Origin: Cardiocondyla obscurior
Taxonomy: Eukaryota > Arthropoda > Insecta > Hymenoptera > Formicidae
Direction: 5' to 3'
NCBI RefSeq assembly: GCF_019399895.1
Contig: NC_091881.1
Span: forward strand, 2,234,501 to 2,298,500
DNA: 64,000 nt
Below the pieces are notes generated by a model, which saw nothing but the letters and a program-made list of their open reading frames with translations, did no database searches and was not told the DNA's origin. Positions 1 through 13,902 of the stretch are shown here, piece by piece. Position numbers and translations under genes: made by a program. How positions within the stretch are numbered: the stretch's first letter is position 1; the number at the start of each line of letters is the position of its first letter.

Positions 1-3000
1 AGTCGCGAGTAACGTGTAAAATACACACGTCACGAACTTTCGGAAACACCGAGTGGATTTACGTTGATAGGAAAAGAAAACGTCCGCTGTAAGACTCGCG
101 ACTCGTGCAATCGATATGCAATCGGATACGCAGCGCAGCAATGAAATTCTTTTTTTCTTTAATTTATTTTTTTTTTACTTTGATGCACTCTGATTACGTT
201 CGATGCAATACCGTTTCGCAGCTGTACAAAAATTCTAGACGATCAGCAATGTTCTTCGGGATAAAAAGAAAACAATTGTGGAAACACTCGTGAGCCGTTA
301 ATTAAAAAACCAGCTCTGAAAATACCAGCTGAAAGAAATCAAGTCGGAAGAGAACCAGCCGAAAAAAGAAAAAAAAGAAAATTAGATTCTAAGAAATCAG
401 ACTTGAAATAATTTTAGAACAGTATCATTTTATCAAGAATTTACGAAATGTACTATTCCCTGAACCGTATGATTTGCACGTGCGATATTTACACATATAT
501 TCACGCGCCAGCTCTTAGGTATCTGCAACTCCGCTTGCTTCTTCGCAGTCGTTGTTGCCTGCGACAAGGCGTTCTTGGTGTACAGGACGTTTCAGAATTA
601 GAACGTCTATATTTCAGTTCCGCGAGTGATTTTGTAAAGATCAACGAGAGTTACTTGCAAAACCGGACTGCATAATGCAAAACTGACAGTAAAAGTTCAG
701 ACCAGCCCGCAAATTAAAGTCGGCCACTTTTGAACTGATGAGAAGTGCGCGGAGCTTCAAGTTTAACGGATTTAGGTCGATCCAATTATATATGAAAGAA
801 AAAGCGGGGTAGCTTCACAAAGTGGAAATCGAAAGGAAAACTGGAAAACTTGGCATGCCGAGACCGCGCCGTCTGAGAATCACAACACACAGGTCAACGA
901 CCCGGGGTGTAACGTACGTACTGTTCCTAAATCTCGAGCACCCGTGGCATATGACGTGGAAGAGGAGGGTACGCACCGGGTACAGGGAGACGAATAACGC
1001 GTGGCGATTTGCAAGTGCACGGGGGAGAAACGCCGACAGACGGGAAGAAACGTAATGGCAGACAGCGGGACAGTAAGAGAGAGAGAAGAAGTCTAGGCCA
1101 CTAGTGGCGAAAGCTCCCTCTCGTCCTCCCCCATCCCTGCCGTCTCGCTTTTTCGCTCCTTCTTTTTCTCTCTCTCTTCCTCTCGCGCTGATTCATTCAG
1201 CACAGTTGCGCTGTACGAGGCTCCTTTGCGGAGGTGGAAGCAAAACAACTCGAGTGGCCCTGAACTCCATAATGGCAGCGGTCCATTTTTTTCTCCTATC
1301 GCACACTTTTCCGCGCATTGTTCGGCTCGAGGGAAAAAGGGGCGAAGAGCACGGAGAGGGACTAAGACTCTCATCTAGTCTGTACTTCTTCCGTTCATCC
1401 TGCTGACCAACTTCGGCGCGAGTTTGCCTCGCCTCGTCCGCCGAAGGTCTGGCTTTTTTGACTCTTTTAGCCGCCCCTCGCCGTAAGCCCTTCCTCCGCG
1501 CGCTTATCGACGATTCTTCACGAAGCTCATGAATAATTTTCTCCTCGAAGTTAGGTACGTCGCGTCTGTTAACGAAGCGATACAGCCACGTTGTATGCAA
1601 AGCGCGTTGCTATTGCCGAAATAGAGAAAGAAAAATTGATACCGTCGAGGAACAAGGAAACAATGTTGCGTAATAGTAATAGCGCGATTTCGGGACGACC
1701 GTTTACTTCCAGCCAGCACTTCCGGGCAACTTTTTCCCCACTAAGCTACGGCTAAAAAAGCGAGGGAGCTTCGTGTGTCTCGACAAAAAAGAGTACCTGC
1801 CGGCCCTCTGCAAATTAATTAAGGCCGTTATGTTATACCTTGGCTTCAACCACCGCTATCCGATGTTCTTGACGCAAGTATGCTTGCTGCGTTTCTAATT
1901 ACATCTCATTTCGCAGTTCCTTTCTACTAAGTATGCCGGTGTGATGTGACCAAAGCGCTTTGCATTATCTCTTCATTAAATTTTATTTTATTTTCTAATT
2001 GACCACTTTGCGCTAAAATCTCTCAGTTTTCGCGGACAAAAGTGCTCGTGAAACTTGTGCATATTAATAAATTACATCGGTTTAATAGCGCATATGATAC
2101 TGCCGCGAAATATTAATAAGCCATTCTAATTGAAAGAAAAGAAAAGAGAGGAAAAAAAAAAAAAAAAAAAACGTAATATTTGCAAATACTAAAGTTTGCG
2201 TAAAAATTTAAAAGTTCGTCGTTTGCCGCGACGATGTTCTCGTTGAGATTCGCCTCTTCAATCGCGCCTCGTCTTTATACGCGATGACAGTGGATGGCCG
2301 TTCGCTTGCGACATGCATTTGCATACGTGACATTTCCATGCCAAAAAGGGAGGTTCCAGGGAGCCGAGGGTTAAACTTTGCACAGTTAGTCACCGTCCAC
2401 TGCCGCGGCTTTCGAGGTTGATGACATCTTTCCTCTCCTTTTTGTCTGCTCCTCTCTCTTCTTTCTCTTTCTCACTCTCTCTTTCTCTCTTTTTCTTCCC
2501 GCCCTCCCCCATCACGGTCTCTTTCTCTCTTTCTCTCTCACTTTCTTGCTCTTTCTTCCTCTCTTCTTCTTCTTCGTATACCCACTTGGTTTCCCTTCTC
2601 TCCCGCGGCTCCGAGAGCCGTCTTGTACGTGTGCGAAGCGAATCAGTCCCGTCGTTTCGCGCTAGTCTCGTTTAAATTTGCTTTAAGTATTGGCCCACGA
2701 CTCTCTGCCGAGCGATAGCTAGTTCGCAAGTCGCATAAACGTCAACCTTTTACCGGAGAATTATTGCCGCAATTAACCGAGATTGATGGCGGGGTTTACA
2801 CAAAATTAGTTACTTCTAAGTAAGCGAATGTTGTAAAACAATAATATTTGTCTTTGCTACTCAACCACGTCTTTTTGCGTAAATATTGGAAATTGAAATT
2901 GTGTTAAAGTTCACCGTGAAAATGCCGCATAACGCGTTGTTTATCGCAATGCGTGGAGGCTGAATACATATCAAACTGAAATTTCGGACCCATCGTTTCG

Positions 3001-3746
3001 ATTTGAAAAATTTGTCCATTTTTTTTCTTTTTTTTCTTTTTTTTTCACGTACGCTTGTTGCAACAATGACAACAGCGGGAATGCATCGCCTCAAGCATTT
3101 TCGCGAGCTTCAAAGTCCATAAAACCGGATCGCCGGTATTCCGGGGCGCATCAAGCGCTACCATAGCTCCGCAATTAGCGAAATATCCTAAGCGCAGCCC
3201 GTCGGCCGAGCACACAGCGATAATTTACGTTATCAGCGCTGCAGTTGCGAGTCATCGGACAACGATTATCGCGATTGTTACGCGATCGTGAATGAAATAC
3301 GTGGAAATGACATCGAGCCTCGGTAGAACATCGTTGCAGCAAAAATCCTCTCGTGCCATGTGCTTTCTCTCGTGGAAGCCCGGTCAATCGGCCCTGACAC
3401 AGAGAGAAGGATGGAGGAAAGCCTCGCGAAAAGAGAGCAGAGAGGACGTCGTTGGAGAATAAAAGAAGGCGCGCGGGTCGAGAGGGTGACGGATATAGAG
3501 AAAGGGAAGGTACGCGGATTCACACTACTTTCGGTCTCTCGACTCGCGGGAGGACACTCGTTCGAACGTGATTTGCGGTCGATGTCCCGTGTCTTCGAAG
3601 CCCATCGATCTGCAATCCGTATAAGTTTCGAATTTCGTAATAAAATTCTGTCCGCGGATACACGCGCTACCGTTGAGTCAAAAAAAAAAAAAAAAAAAGA
3701 GAGAGAGAGAACCATCGGTATGTGGCTTTGTCATTCTAGGGCCCAC
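1..3746. other. Non-coding region, upstream flank
   Basis: No convincing coding exon is visible. Open frames here are short, overlap on both strands and translate to low-complexity Ser/Phe/Arg text. The stretch holds a pyrimidine-rich tract at 2427-2575, a 20-base A run at 2152-2171, and an A19 run followed by a short GA repeat at 3680-3710. No splice-bounded frame with protein-like composition was recognised. Confidence 0.6.
2427..2575. repeat. Pyrimidine-rich (CT/TTC) low-complexity tract
   Basis: About 150 bases almost entirely C and T on the + strand, made of interrupted CTCT and TTC units. It produces a spurious Ser/Phe/Leu-rich open frame. Such polypurine/polypyrimidine tracts recur through the window. 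Confidence 0.85.
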
Positions 3747-3869
3747 TTCGACCAAGCTCCGATTAATTTAATCGGAGATCTGATGTCCAATAAAAGAGAA
3801 GTATCATGTGAAACAAGTTCTCCTATTGAATCTCCTATTCTAGATTAAATTAACCGAGGCTTGGACGAA
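3747..3869. mobile_element. MITE-like inverted-repeat element (candidate)
   Basis: Two roughly 25-base arms, 3747-3771 and 3845-3869, are inverted copies matching at 21 of 25 positions when one is reverse-complemented. The left arm also contains a perfect 10-base inverted repeat (CTCCGATTAA, one base, TTAATCGGAG). The span of about 123 bases with no coding capacity is what a small non-autonomous DNA transposon or its remnant would look like. No clear target-site duplication was identified, so the element class is unassigned; a chance or regulatory palindrome remains possible. Confidence 0.4.
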
Positions 3870-5089
3870 ACCGAGCCTACGCGAAAAAAAAATTCAGTCT
3901 CAAATTAAAAGCTGGGTATCCAAATCGATGCAATCATTCTTTAATTTCTTCCCGTGTGGTACATGTTAAACTTGCTTCGACATTATCATTTTTGTAATTT
4001 TTCTAATTTTTTTATTTTTTTTATTCTTGCTCGAGTATAGTTTTAACCCAAGTCCCGGAGAAATTTCGAATCATACGGCACGCGAACCGAGGAAAAAGTT
4101 ACGACAATCTGCCGGATTCTTGAGCGGCGTTAAAGAGAACAAACGAACGTTTGCACGCTTCAATTTACGATTCATTGTTTGTTAAGATATTTACAGAGAA
4201 GTTTCCCCGCTGTTGTTCCGTAAATAAGTCGGGAGGGTGCGCGTCGTTTAAAATAATTTCTCGACGATTTAAACGCGAGGGACGCGATAGCGCGGCTGAA
4301 CGGTGGCTACAAGAGGGACATAAGTAATTTTATCGAGTAACATGAAAATCGTAGCATCGCCGGCAATCCCTCTCCTTCTTGATCTCTCTTTCCTCCGTGT
4401 CCTCCTCCTTGCTTCGGCCCTTCGTCCTTCCCGTCGACCTCCTGCAATTTCCCTCTCCCTCGTCGGGCGCCTCCTGGCCACGCTGTCCGGCGAGAGGAAC
4501 TGAGGCATCGCGGAAAGAGCGGACCGGCGACGGAGTCGGCTGGCGCTTCTCGCTGCTGTCCTCTCTGCATCTGGTGCTGTTGCCACCGCTGCTCGCTGTT
4601 CCCGCTGCCGATGCCGATGCTACTACGGCAGCGGATACACGGATCTCCTCCACGGAGCGCGCGCGCGGTAAACAAAAACTCCAACTCCGGCGACGTTGTC
4701 GGTTCTTCCTGCGCTCGCGGGGTTCGGGGACTTCCTCTCATTGGCCACCGCCGGATTTTTGTCCCTCTCTTTCACTCCTCTCGCGCTCAGCTTCACCCTC
4801 TCCTCGCCTGCTCACCCCCCTGCCACCCTCACTCCTCCCTGATGCACCGCTCTCTCTACTCTTCCCCCTCGTCCACCTGCTACCACTCTCGAAACGGCCC
4901 CATGGTTGTAAGCCGGACGCGAAGGGGAGGACGGAGGGAAAGAGGACGAAGGGTGACGCAGCGGGGGGAGGAGGGTTGCCGCGCTGCGGGCGGTAGAGAC
5001 GAACGCGCGGGGGAGAGAGGAAGCAGGACTGGAGGCACACAGGAATTCTCTCCCTCCCCTACTTTTCACCCAGGTTTGCAGCGCATCGT

Positions 5090-5380
5090 CTCCGACACGC
5101 GCGTTCGCACGCATACAAATACACGGACGGCGCGTTCAGGCCTGCAGCGCACGGATGGTACACCTCCGTGCACGCTTCAAGATCGAGAAGCGCGGCTCGC
5201 ACACACGTATCCGCGCGTACCACACCCCTCGAACGTCCTCGTGGACCGTGCGGCATGCTCGCGCACACGAAGCGGCGGCGAACACACGTGGATTGCACAA
5301 GATACGGATACGGGCACGCTTACACGCGCCCGCGTGCATGTACTTATGCACACAAGATAATACGCGCGCACACACACGCG
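5090..5380. repeat. Alternating purine-pyrimidine (CA/CG) rich stretch
   Basis: Dense CACG, ACAC and GCGC runs give nearly 300 bases rich in alternating purine-pyrimidine sequence. This composition generates Arg/His/Thr-rich open frames in several registers, none protein-like. Sequence of this kind can adopt Z-DNA under supercoiling; that is general knowledge and is not shown here. Confidence 0.5.
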
Positions 5381-7489
5381 GAGACTCGTTCCATCGGTTC
5401 CGTCGCGTCTCCACCTTTGCTTTCTCTCTCTCTTTTTCTCTCCCCCTGCCCTCCGAGCCGTCGGACCCAGCGTCGTCTCTCTGCCTCCTTGTCCTTCTCT
5501 CTCTCCTTCACCCTTCTCACCTCCGCCCTCATCTCGGTGGCGAGCACTCCCTCGCTAACCTACCGTACACTTTTGTATGTTTAAATTGGGTTGCGTTCTA
5601 CACTCGCGCTTGGAGCGTTAACCGAATCCTTAATTACTATTCTGATTGCGTTTTACCGGGCGCCCCGATATCTCCCGGGGTCTCCTCGTCCACCCTCTCC
5701 TCCTCCCCCTCCCCCCCCCGGCCTGACTCCCCTTCCCATCGCTCTAATATCGCGGACTATTCCACGGGAATTTTCGCGAGAATGTCCACGACGTCGGCCA
5801 GCCACCCTCAAGAAACTTAACTCGTCCCTCACCTCGCTCCCTCGCAGTCGTGTAAGTTTGTAAGATTTGGCCGCGAAGCCAAAGATTGAGGTCCCGGTGA
5901 GGCGCGAGCTTTCGCGTAGGAACGATCTCTTACCGCCCAAGAGTCCGACGGACAAAGACGCGTCATAATAGCGCACGAGAGTACTCGGGCAGCGACGCAA
6001 TGAAAATTTCAACGGGCTAATTAAGTATAATTAATCAGTTTCTTTGACTCTTGGCGCATCTTTTGCAGACTTTACGACGATCCTTGCGCTTGCGATTCCA
6101 CACTGCCAGCTGGATTCGCTTCTCGCGAGCGGAAGTCGCGGCCGGTTCTTTCCGCGACATGTCAAAAGAAGCCGAATTAAATGAACGCTCATGAATCGAC
6201 CGGTCGGACCGACGTTATCGTGTTCCTGCTTCGTTACAGCCGACGGCCGTAATTATATAATCGTTTTCCATGAAACGCCGCGGATACGTGACGACTAATA
6301 TCGCGTGACGTACTGGTGTTGCATGAACGCGTCCACTGTGTTTGGTTTTGCCGATTGGAAAACACAGCGATTTATAGTTGACCTTTGGAAAACCGAAAGA
6401 CGTATTTGCCGTGCCTCCGTGGGTTTCTCCGTTTCCCGGTTTCGGGCCGGTCGTACGTGCCTCGTTAACGACAATACATCGCCCGCGGAAGACTGGGGGA
6501 TTAAAGCTCCGCGGATCGCAGCGACCGGATAAAAGACATGCGAAACGCAACGAATTCGAGCGATCTAACTCGGGCGGACGCGATTCGCCTTCGGTAACGC
6601 ATTGCTGGGTAACCGCGAACGTATCATTACACGAAGTTGCAGCCTCGCAATTAGCTGGCAGCTTCCAGGTAATCCGGCGCTGCTTCCGTTGGTTATTCCA
6701 CGCCGCGGTTTCGTCTAACTCTATATTATACGTCGATTAACGTTGCCCCCTTTACACGCCGGATCGCCATTCACTGCTCCGCCGTTACGTCAGCGGTACC
6801 GGAAAAAAGGAGTCGAAAGTCTCCCGCTGTATCTCGCGGAAAAATCCCCGCGGTTAATATGAACCGACGAGTGAACTTCGGCGGGGATACGAGTCGACTC
6901 GTTGCATTTTGCGGAAGCTAATTGCGCAACCCCGCGATGGAAAGGGTCGGTTCGAGTTTTCAGCGTGGTTGTAGAAAGAAGAAAAAAAAAAGGGAGGAGG
7001 GAGGAAGGAAAACTTTTTCCGGATCTCGGTAGACGCAATGACGGTCGTCAATTCCGTCGGTATTGAGTATTTCCGCGTGCCCATCCGCGCTCCGGTTCGC
7101 CGCGAGTTTCTGCCGAAATTCTACGTTCCGCGTCGGAAGCCGGCGAACGCGGTGACGACGTAAGCGCCGGATACGAATAAAATAACGCCGAGAATCGCCC
7201 GGCAGACAAGCGGGCATCTCACCGCCAGTTTTTGCTCGATCGCGCCGTGGACCTTTTCCTCGTGCATTGCATGACTCATAAGGATCGCGCGTGAAACTGC
7301 GTGTACAAAGGTGCTTGACGTAGGTCAAGTATGCCGGTATCGACTGCCGCGTAACCATCGATCAGGAATAAACGGAGAGTGACGCACGAAACGGTCGTAA
7401 GTCGCGAACGTTAGAAGACCGTCGGGTATTTCGTTTCGCGCGTCGCCCCCGCGCGACATAAACTCGCGAAGATCTCGGAAAAAAGAAAA

Positions 7490-7537
7490 AATATATATAT
7501 ATAAAATAAAATAAAATAAAATAAAATAAAATAAAAA
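7490..7537. repeat. (AT)n followed by (AAAAT)n microsatellite
   Basis: A 14-base AT dinucleotide run leads directly into about seven units of the pentanucleotide AAAAT. The same pentanucleotide family recurs near 18567-18583 and, on the opposite strand, at 42204-42227. Confidence 0.9.
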
Positions 7538-8000
7538 AACCCAGGAGAGAAAGGAAATATAACGACGGGCGTGTAACATTATCTCCGAGGCCGTTAATGC
7601 AATATTCCCATCGGGCCGGTGCTTCTAAAAATAATTTAGATAGGCGAAGTTCGCGCCGCTCGGATACCGCGGTGGGAAGTACCGGCGCTGGCATTCGAAA
7701 TACTCGGACGCTTTTTTAACGCGCGGACTAGCCCGACGGAGTTCAGGGCTCGATAACCTTGCACGCGCGTAATGCCGCTCGATTACAAGGGAGCGATTAC
7801 CGTCAGAACGGCGTACGTCACCGAACGCACGGGTCCCCGTGACTTTTTGCCGACGACTCGGGGAGTTCGCGGACTGAGCGACGAATATTTTTAGATTCGT
7901 AGCGTGAATCAGACGCGGCGGAGAACGAGGGATTCGCACGTCCCGCTCGCCTTTTTGGAAGAACGTGCGTTGTCTGATAGCGCGCGTGTGAAAAGGCGCG

Positions 8001-11000
8001 GTTTCTGCATCGGCGTTTTTCAATTCTAATAAACTTAGCGAGCGAGGCCGTACGGTTATCCGCGCCGCCGACGGGATCTTCGCACGGGAAATCTCCTCGT
8101 TTTAATCGCGTATGTAAATTACGCGGCGCTCACATCTCGCGATTTACTCGCGATGTAAACGCGCCGTCGCGCCGACGACAATAGAACGTCTGTTCCCCTT
8201 TGAAGCGGCTTCGACGCTCCGAGTACACTCCAGGAGTCCTCGTCTTGATTTAAATGCGTGCGAGGACTTTGGTGGTGCTGCGCTGTGCACTTGTATGCGT
8301 GCTACTAGAATAGCAATGGTAAGTTATTTTCAGGTGACACTTTGGAGAGGAGCGAGAGTGTCACTCATAGACGTTTCGCTCGCCGACCCGCGGGAGTCGT
8401 TAAAAATTTTATTCCGAATGCAGAAATATCGTATCGAGCTCATCGCCGATTGTTTTAGGAGTTGTTTAAAATATAATAATATTCACTGCGATTGAATGCC
8501 GCACTGCGACGTTGAACAGTTGCCGAAGTCTCAGTCAGTTGTATAGAAAAACATCCCTCACGTGAAAGCTTAAGTCACGGTAATCTAGGTAATCTACGTT
8601 TCAAGTCTCTTTGCTTTTTCAGATATTTGTAATACATTTTTCTTTTCTTTTTTAACGCCTGGGATGTAGATTGGTTGGGAAAAAAAAAATGTTTTTAAAT
8701 TGACAGATCAGATCTCGAGATATGAGCGGAAAGAAGCAGGGGTCAGGCTGGACAGTCAGCCGTTCGCGGGTTAAGTAAAACGTCGGTTTTATCTCGCTGC
8801 CAATTATTTTGTGCTCGACTATCCGTTTAACACGCTTATTAGCGGCGTTTCGCGTTTCAAGAGCCCCAGATAGTGTATGTTTTCGAATACATTGTCAAGT
8901 GTGCGATTGAAATGACTGTTTTGAAGCGGGCCCCTTATCTCCCGGCGATATTTCCTTATCTTTCCGCGTGTTTTCCTGAATCGCCGCCGCCGTCATTGTT
9001 GCGTCGCGCAACGCGGACCGGGGCACGGATTCTCGCGCCGATCGCATCTACGCCGCGATCGAAAGTGGCAAAGGTATTTTGCGAAACACTTCGCGTTTGA
9101 TCCCGCGCGCAGGCGGGCAGGGACGGGGTTGCACACAAATGCGAGCAACAAGCGCGATGCAATTGAGGCACACAAGTATACCGCGGACCTGTTGCGCGTC
9201 ATTCATTTCAGTACTGATTCGGTCAATGTCTGTTAAACCAGCAATCAGCCTCGGCGGTACTGTCGATAAAAGTTGACAGATATTAACAGGAATCAACGAG
9301 AATCAACGATGCGCCTTTAATCATTCTTGATCGGCGGGGAAAAAGCGTTTTACGGGAAACGACGGCGGGTTAATTGTCCGAAACAATTCGCGAGGAACGG
9401 GGGGGGCGTTTAACCCCCTTCAACCCGCTTCGCGACGGCGGCGGAATGCAGTGGTGGACGTATCGGTAATTGTTACGCTGCCGCGGCAATAAAAGTGTAA
9501 ATGGAAACTTGGAGCGTGGAAAATTCTCGAGGAGGGACACTTTCGGACGCGCGCGGGTTCGTTGACCGCGACGTCGCGTACGTTGAAATGAACAAATTGA
9601 AACGCGCGGAAATGCCGCCGCGAGTTTTCCAAGTATCTCCGAGAGAATTTGGCACCTCGGCCCGGTGCGCCGTGACGACGGGGAAGACTATGCCGAATAT
9701 TAGGTTTGGCAGTGGCTCACGGTCACACGCATACGTACAGGCACGCAATCGAAAATGTGATGCGACGAGCAGTCGAGTGCGAGAATTATATTTTCGCGAT
9801 AATTTATTAAAATTAATTTCATAAAAATCTACTCACCGTTGTGGTTCACAGAAAAAGTCCTTTGAAACCTTCGTAAAAACTCCGTTCCGGGGACGGTCCA
9901 GGAAAGTCCCAAATGACGTCCGTATCAGTCACGTGCGAGGATGCGCATATAATTAGCGGCAGACATATGACCTGAAAATATATTTTAATTGACGTATCTG
10001 ATCGGAGAAGGACGCCGTAAAAGCGTCCGTCGTTCGGCGGCGTGGGGGAGGGGGGTAACGGAAGGAAGAATCGCTTAATTCGCACGCCCCGCCGGGATAT
10101 GTAAATTTAATAACGCCAATTTTGTGTGGGTGCACCTCGCGCGGCGGGCGCAGGGGACAGTTTACATGTGCCGCCTGTGCATTATGCATGCGTATTGTGT
10201 GCACCTGTTGCCCCAAATCACGGTTCGCCTCTGGCGGAAACCTAATACCGCATAATTGCGCTTTGAACGCACAAACAAAGCGACGGCGGCGACGGCGACG
10301 ATACGCGACGCTCCGCGACGCCGCGCCGTGGAAAGGATGCTGCGCGCAGCATAACTCTAAATTATCCCTCCTCATGCGTTATTAATGAGGCTCATTTTCG
10401 CGAAACGTCTCTTCGCGCGGCGGGCATTAAAATTCAAATTGTCATTAATTAACGTGCCGCTCGCTCTCTCGCTCGCTCGTCCCCGACGCGACGTACGTCT
10501 CGCTCCTCGATTTACAGCGACACGTCTCAGCGCCAACGAGTTCGGCGAGTTCGATGCGTACAGCGTGTGCATAGAAAATATGCGCCAAGTACCGCCGATC
10601 GATACCGACTTATAAGCGGATTACGCTCGGACCAAACGTGAAGAGCATGCCGACGCTTCGTCGGCGAGCCGAGTACGCGTCGCGCGATTAATATTTCGAA
10701 CGCGCGCAAAATCACGTACAAAATTATTGGCCGCGCCGAGCAGACAGCCGGGCCGGTCTTCGACGGCGGGATACGTTGTTCGCTTAGAGTAATTCAGGCG
10801 AATTGCATTTGCGATTTTACATCGGTGGGGAGTCGCGCGAAGACGTGGCGGGGTGCCGAAAAACCCGGCCGCCGCGGTTTTCTCTCGGTGCCGTGCCGAT
10901 CTCACTTTAATTACAAGCACGAAGCACCCGGATAATTGCAGTCCGCGGTACGGCGAGTAATCGACTGCTTACGATTAGCGCGCGTCCTCTCGCCGCGATA

Positions 11001-12476
11001 TCCAGAAAGAGAGAGAGTTTATAACTAGCCCGCGAGAGAGGAAAACGAGAAAGCGGCGATCGGCCTAAGCTTCCGTCGAAATGCATACATTGAAAACACG
11101 CCGCTGGACCACGCCTCTCGCCGCGATAGAACTCATTTGCCCCGGCTTCGCCACGTCGAAAAGCATCGGAAGGACGAAAAAGAGGACGGGAGAAGTAGAA
11201 CGGCCGGGAAGGACGCGAAAGACGAGGGTACGGGGAAAATAAAAAGAAATTGCTTACTTTTACAAATCATTGCGGGGCGTACGCGCGCGCGTAATTGCAA
11301 CATGCATTTTAAAATAACTCGTACGTCGCAAATGATGCACGCACGTTTGAGGAAAAGTCGGAAATACGAATCATTACGCGTATATTTCTGTTAGACTTTG
11401 TTAGACCATTAACGGCGTACTCTCAGTTGCTTTATTTCACTCCGCCTTTATTTCGAGATTCGACGCATCAATCTTAAATAATTTGTCTTCTTTTTTTTTT
11501 TATTCTTTTTTTTTTTATTATCGATGCGCTGAAGGAAAAAAAGATTAAACGTGTTAGGGATACTTGAAAAAGGAACAGAGGGAAGCTTTTGAAAAATTCT
11601 AACGTTTCGAAATCGTCCTGAATTATCCTCGCCCGGTGATCTATTCAGGGATCAATATTACATCGTTAGCAACGCGAACATTTCTTTCTCCGTCCGACAA
11701 CGTCCCCAGATATTCGGCAGAAAATTTCCATCCAAAATATTTGCCAGCTCCGCAAATATTTTTCTTTGCACAGGAGATCTTCGCTCGCGAGCCCCGCGGC
11801 GGCGACCGCCGGCCGCGCGGACCTCGCGATCGAGCGACGTGGTCGATCGGCGCGATCGCAATCCGAGCGCATCTGCATCGGGCTGCTGTGCGCTTCGCGC
11901 TCTCGATTCGCGGTCGCTCGCTGGAAGCGAGCGGCGTGCGGCACGGAGAGGAGAGAAAAGAAAAAGGGGAGAAGGTAAGAGCGAGTGGCGGCGAGATTGT
12001 AGCCCCGCCGGTAGTCCTAGAGCCGGTATTCGGACGCGCGTGTGCGTGCGTGCGTGCGTACGCTCTCGCGCGTTCACGTGCTATCTAGAATCTAGATGAT
12101 GGCAGTGAGCTTGACCGAGTGGCGCTTCGCGAGGCCGGCCGACGCCCTTCCTCCCGCTCTCGTTCGCGGCCCGCTCTTTTGCTTTTTGCGCACAGCCTAC
12201 CTACCTGCCTGCCTACGCAACGCGCTCGCGATCGCGCGTCCACACCTGAGCTTGAAACGCCATTACATTTCCCTACGTTCGCCAGCTACCGCCACGCCGG
12301 GTGAAGGAACCGACGCACCGCCGGCAGAGTCACGTCGCCGCGGGCGATAACCACCGCGCCGCACACGGAAGCACCAGGCTCTCTATCCGCGCTGCTACTG
12401 ACAGTACTGACTACGAGCTAAGAGAGAAGGAGAGCACGGGATCCGTCGCGTTGCCCGCGAGAGCATAGGAAAATAA

Positions 12477-12479
<3 letters not shown>
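8001..12479. other. Non-coding, CpG-rich stretch
   Basis: No supported coding exon. 11770-12100 is very CpG-rich and opens frames in all registers. A GTGC tetranucleotide run lies at 12041-12059. A canonical GTAAGT donor-like sequence follows an ATG near 8315, but the frame before it is too short and unlike any recognised family to call an exon. Confidence 0.55.

Positions 12480-12514
<35 letters not shown>
12480..12514. repeat. 35-base T homopolymer
   Basis: An uninterrupted run of 35 T on the + strand (poly-A on the - strand) is the longest homopolymer noticed in the window. Runs this long can be the tail of a retroposed element inserted on the - strand, but I did not recognise a SINE or LINE body beside it. 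Confidence 0.9.
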
Positions 12515-13330
12515 CTTTCTCCATCTCCTGAAACCGGTATTCCGATTGGCCGCCGTAATCATCCTTTGAATCGCGCTGGTACACTTTGAATCTTTCAAGT
12601 TATTAGTGCCCGCACGGCCGACAATTAACTTTATTATCGTTATCTTTATCGTACCGCGCTCGTTGCGGATTATGTCAAATAAAATTGCGGCGTTTGATTT
12701 TTCGCGGACGCCGCTATCTGCGCCGCGGTGAGGCCATTCTCTTTTCGCGTCTCCGCGCAAGAGGTATCCCCCTCGCGTGAGTTTTGATCGGGATGCGTAG
12801 CGCGCCTTGCCGCGTAAGTTTACCGTACCGAGAGAAAATTAGCCATCCGATCCGACGGCGCTTGTCCGTTTCGCGTTTCCGTCGAGCGGCGGTGGCCGGT
12901 CAAGCGGCCTGCTCGAGGCGGATACGCCTCAGCGGTATTCGGAGCGTTCGGTTTCACGGTGTAAAATCGTGGGTGGAGCGAGCCCGGGTGAGATTAGTCC
13001 GGCGACGTCTCCGCGCATCGATAGGTTGGCGAGGGTTTAAGATCGTGACGCGAGATATTCCCGTGTTTCCCGGATTGCATTCCGACAAATCGATCCACGG
13101 GCACGCTGGCGCGCACGGATTCCTCCGTCCTGTACGAAAGAAAAGGTTTCCCGGGCACGGGGCGACCTTCTCGCATTAATCATTCGTGTCTCCTTTTACG
13201 TACGGCCGCGGTTACGGCTGGGATTCAAGTGAATGAACGGTGGAATTAATTGCGATCCCAGGCGCGGTGTTAAACATTCGGCCAACAGGAAAAATGTCTA
13301 ATACCTTTTACGTATATTCCAGATAAATAA

Positions 13331-13333
<3 letters not shown>

Positions 13334-13361
<28 letters not shown>
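13334..13361. repeat. (TC)n microsatellite
   Basis: About 14 uninterrupted TC units, followed by a T/C-rich tail. Confidence 0.9.
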
Positions 13362-13366
<5 letters not shown>

Positions 13367-13879
13367 CTTCCCTTGCCCATCATCAACCGCATTGAGAATA
13401 AATAATGTATCGATCAAATCGGGGCACGTCCGGTCGTGCATATGTAAGCCAGGCCGCGGCGTAATAACCGCGTGCAGCATCACGCACAGGCGCGCAGCGA
13501 TTCCGCGAAGAGCGTCGCGAGTCATCGCGTCGAGTCGACGAATCTTCGCAACCTATGATTTGCTTGTTAATTATTCAGTACCGGGGGTAGGTAGGCAGGT
13601 ACGCGAGATGGCAGGCAGGTAATCGCGCCCCGCATCCTTGCAAGGACATCCCCGACGGGGAACCCGCCGGCACGCCGCAGCGGCGGCTCGGCGACGCGAG
13701 ACGCTCGAGGATGGAAATTACGGCGAGTTCATTAAACCATCGGATACGCGTTTACGCACGCGATCCGCGCGAGAGAGCTGGGGACCCCGCGATCCGCTTT
13801 TCAGGAGACGAACGGAAAGGAGGATGAAAAAAAAATGAAGGGGCCGACGAAGGAAGAAGTCAAAGAAAAAGAAAACGAG

Positions 13880-13902
13880 ATATATATATATATATATATA
13901 TA
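13880..13902. repeat. (AT)n microsatellite
   Basis: About 11 AT units flanked by GA-rich sequence on both sides. Confidence 0.9.

Larger units (their letters stand above)
3870..8000. other. Non-coding, CpG-rich stretch
   Basis: No supported gene. 4270-5060 is GC- and CpG-rich with long overlapping open frames on both strands, as expected where stop codons are rare. 5090-5380 is rich in alternating CA/CG dinucleotides. 7490-7537 is an AT and AAAAT microsatellite. Nothing with a recognisable protein domain was found. Confidence 0.6.

Noticed and set aside
4379..5820. Several 200-250-codon overlapping frames
   Set aside because: Stop-poor CpG/CT-rich DNA open in many registers; no splice-bounded or domain-bearing frame.
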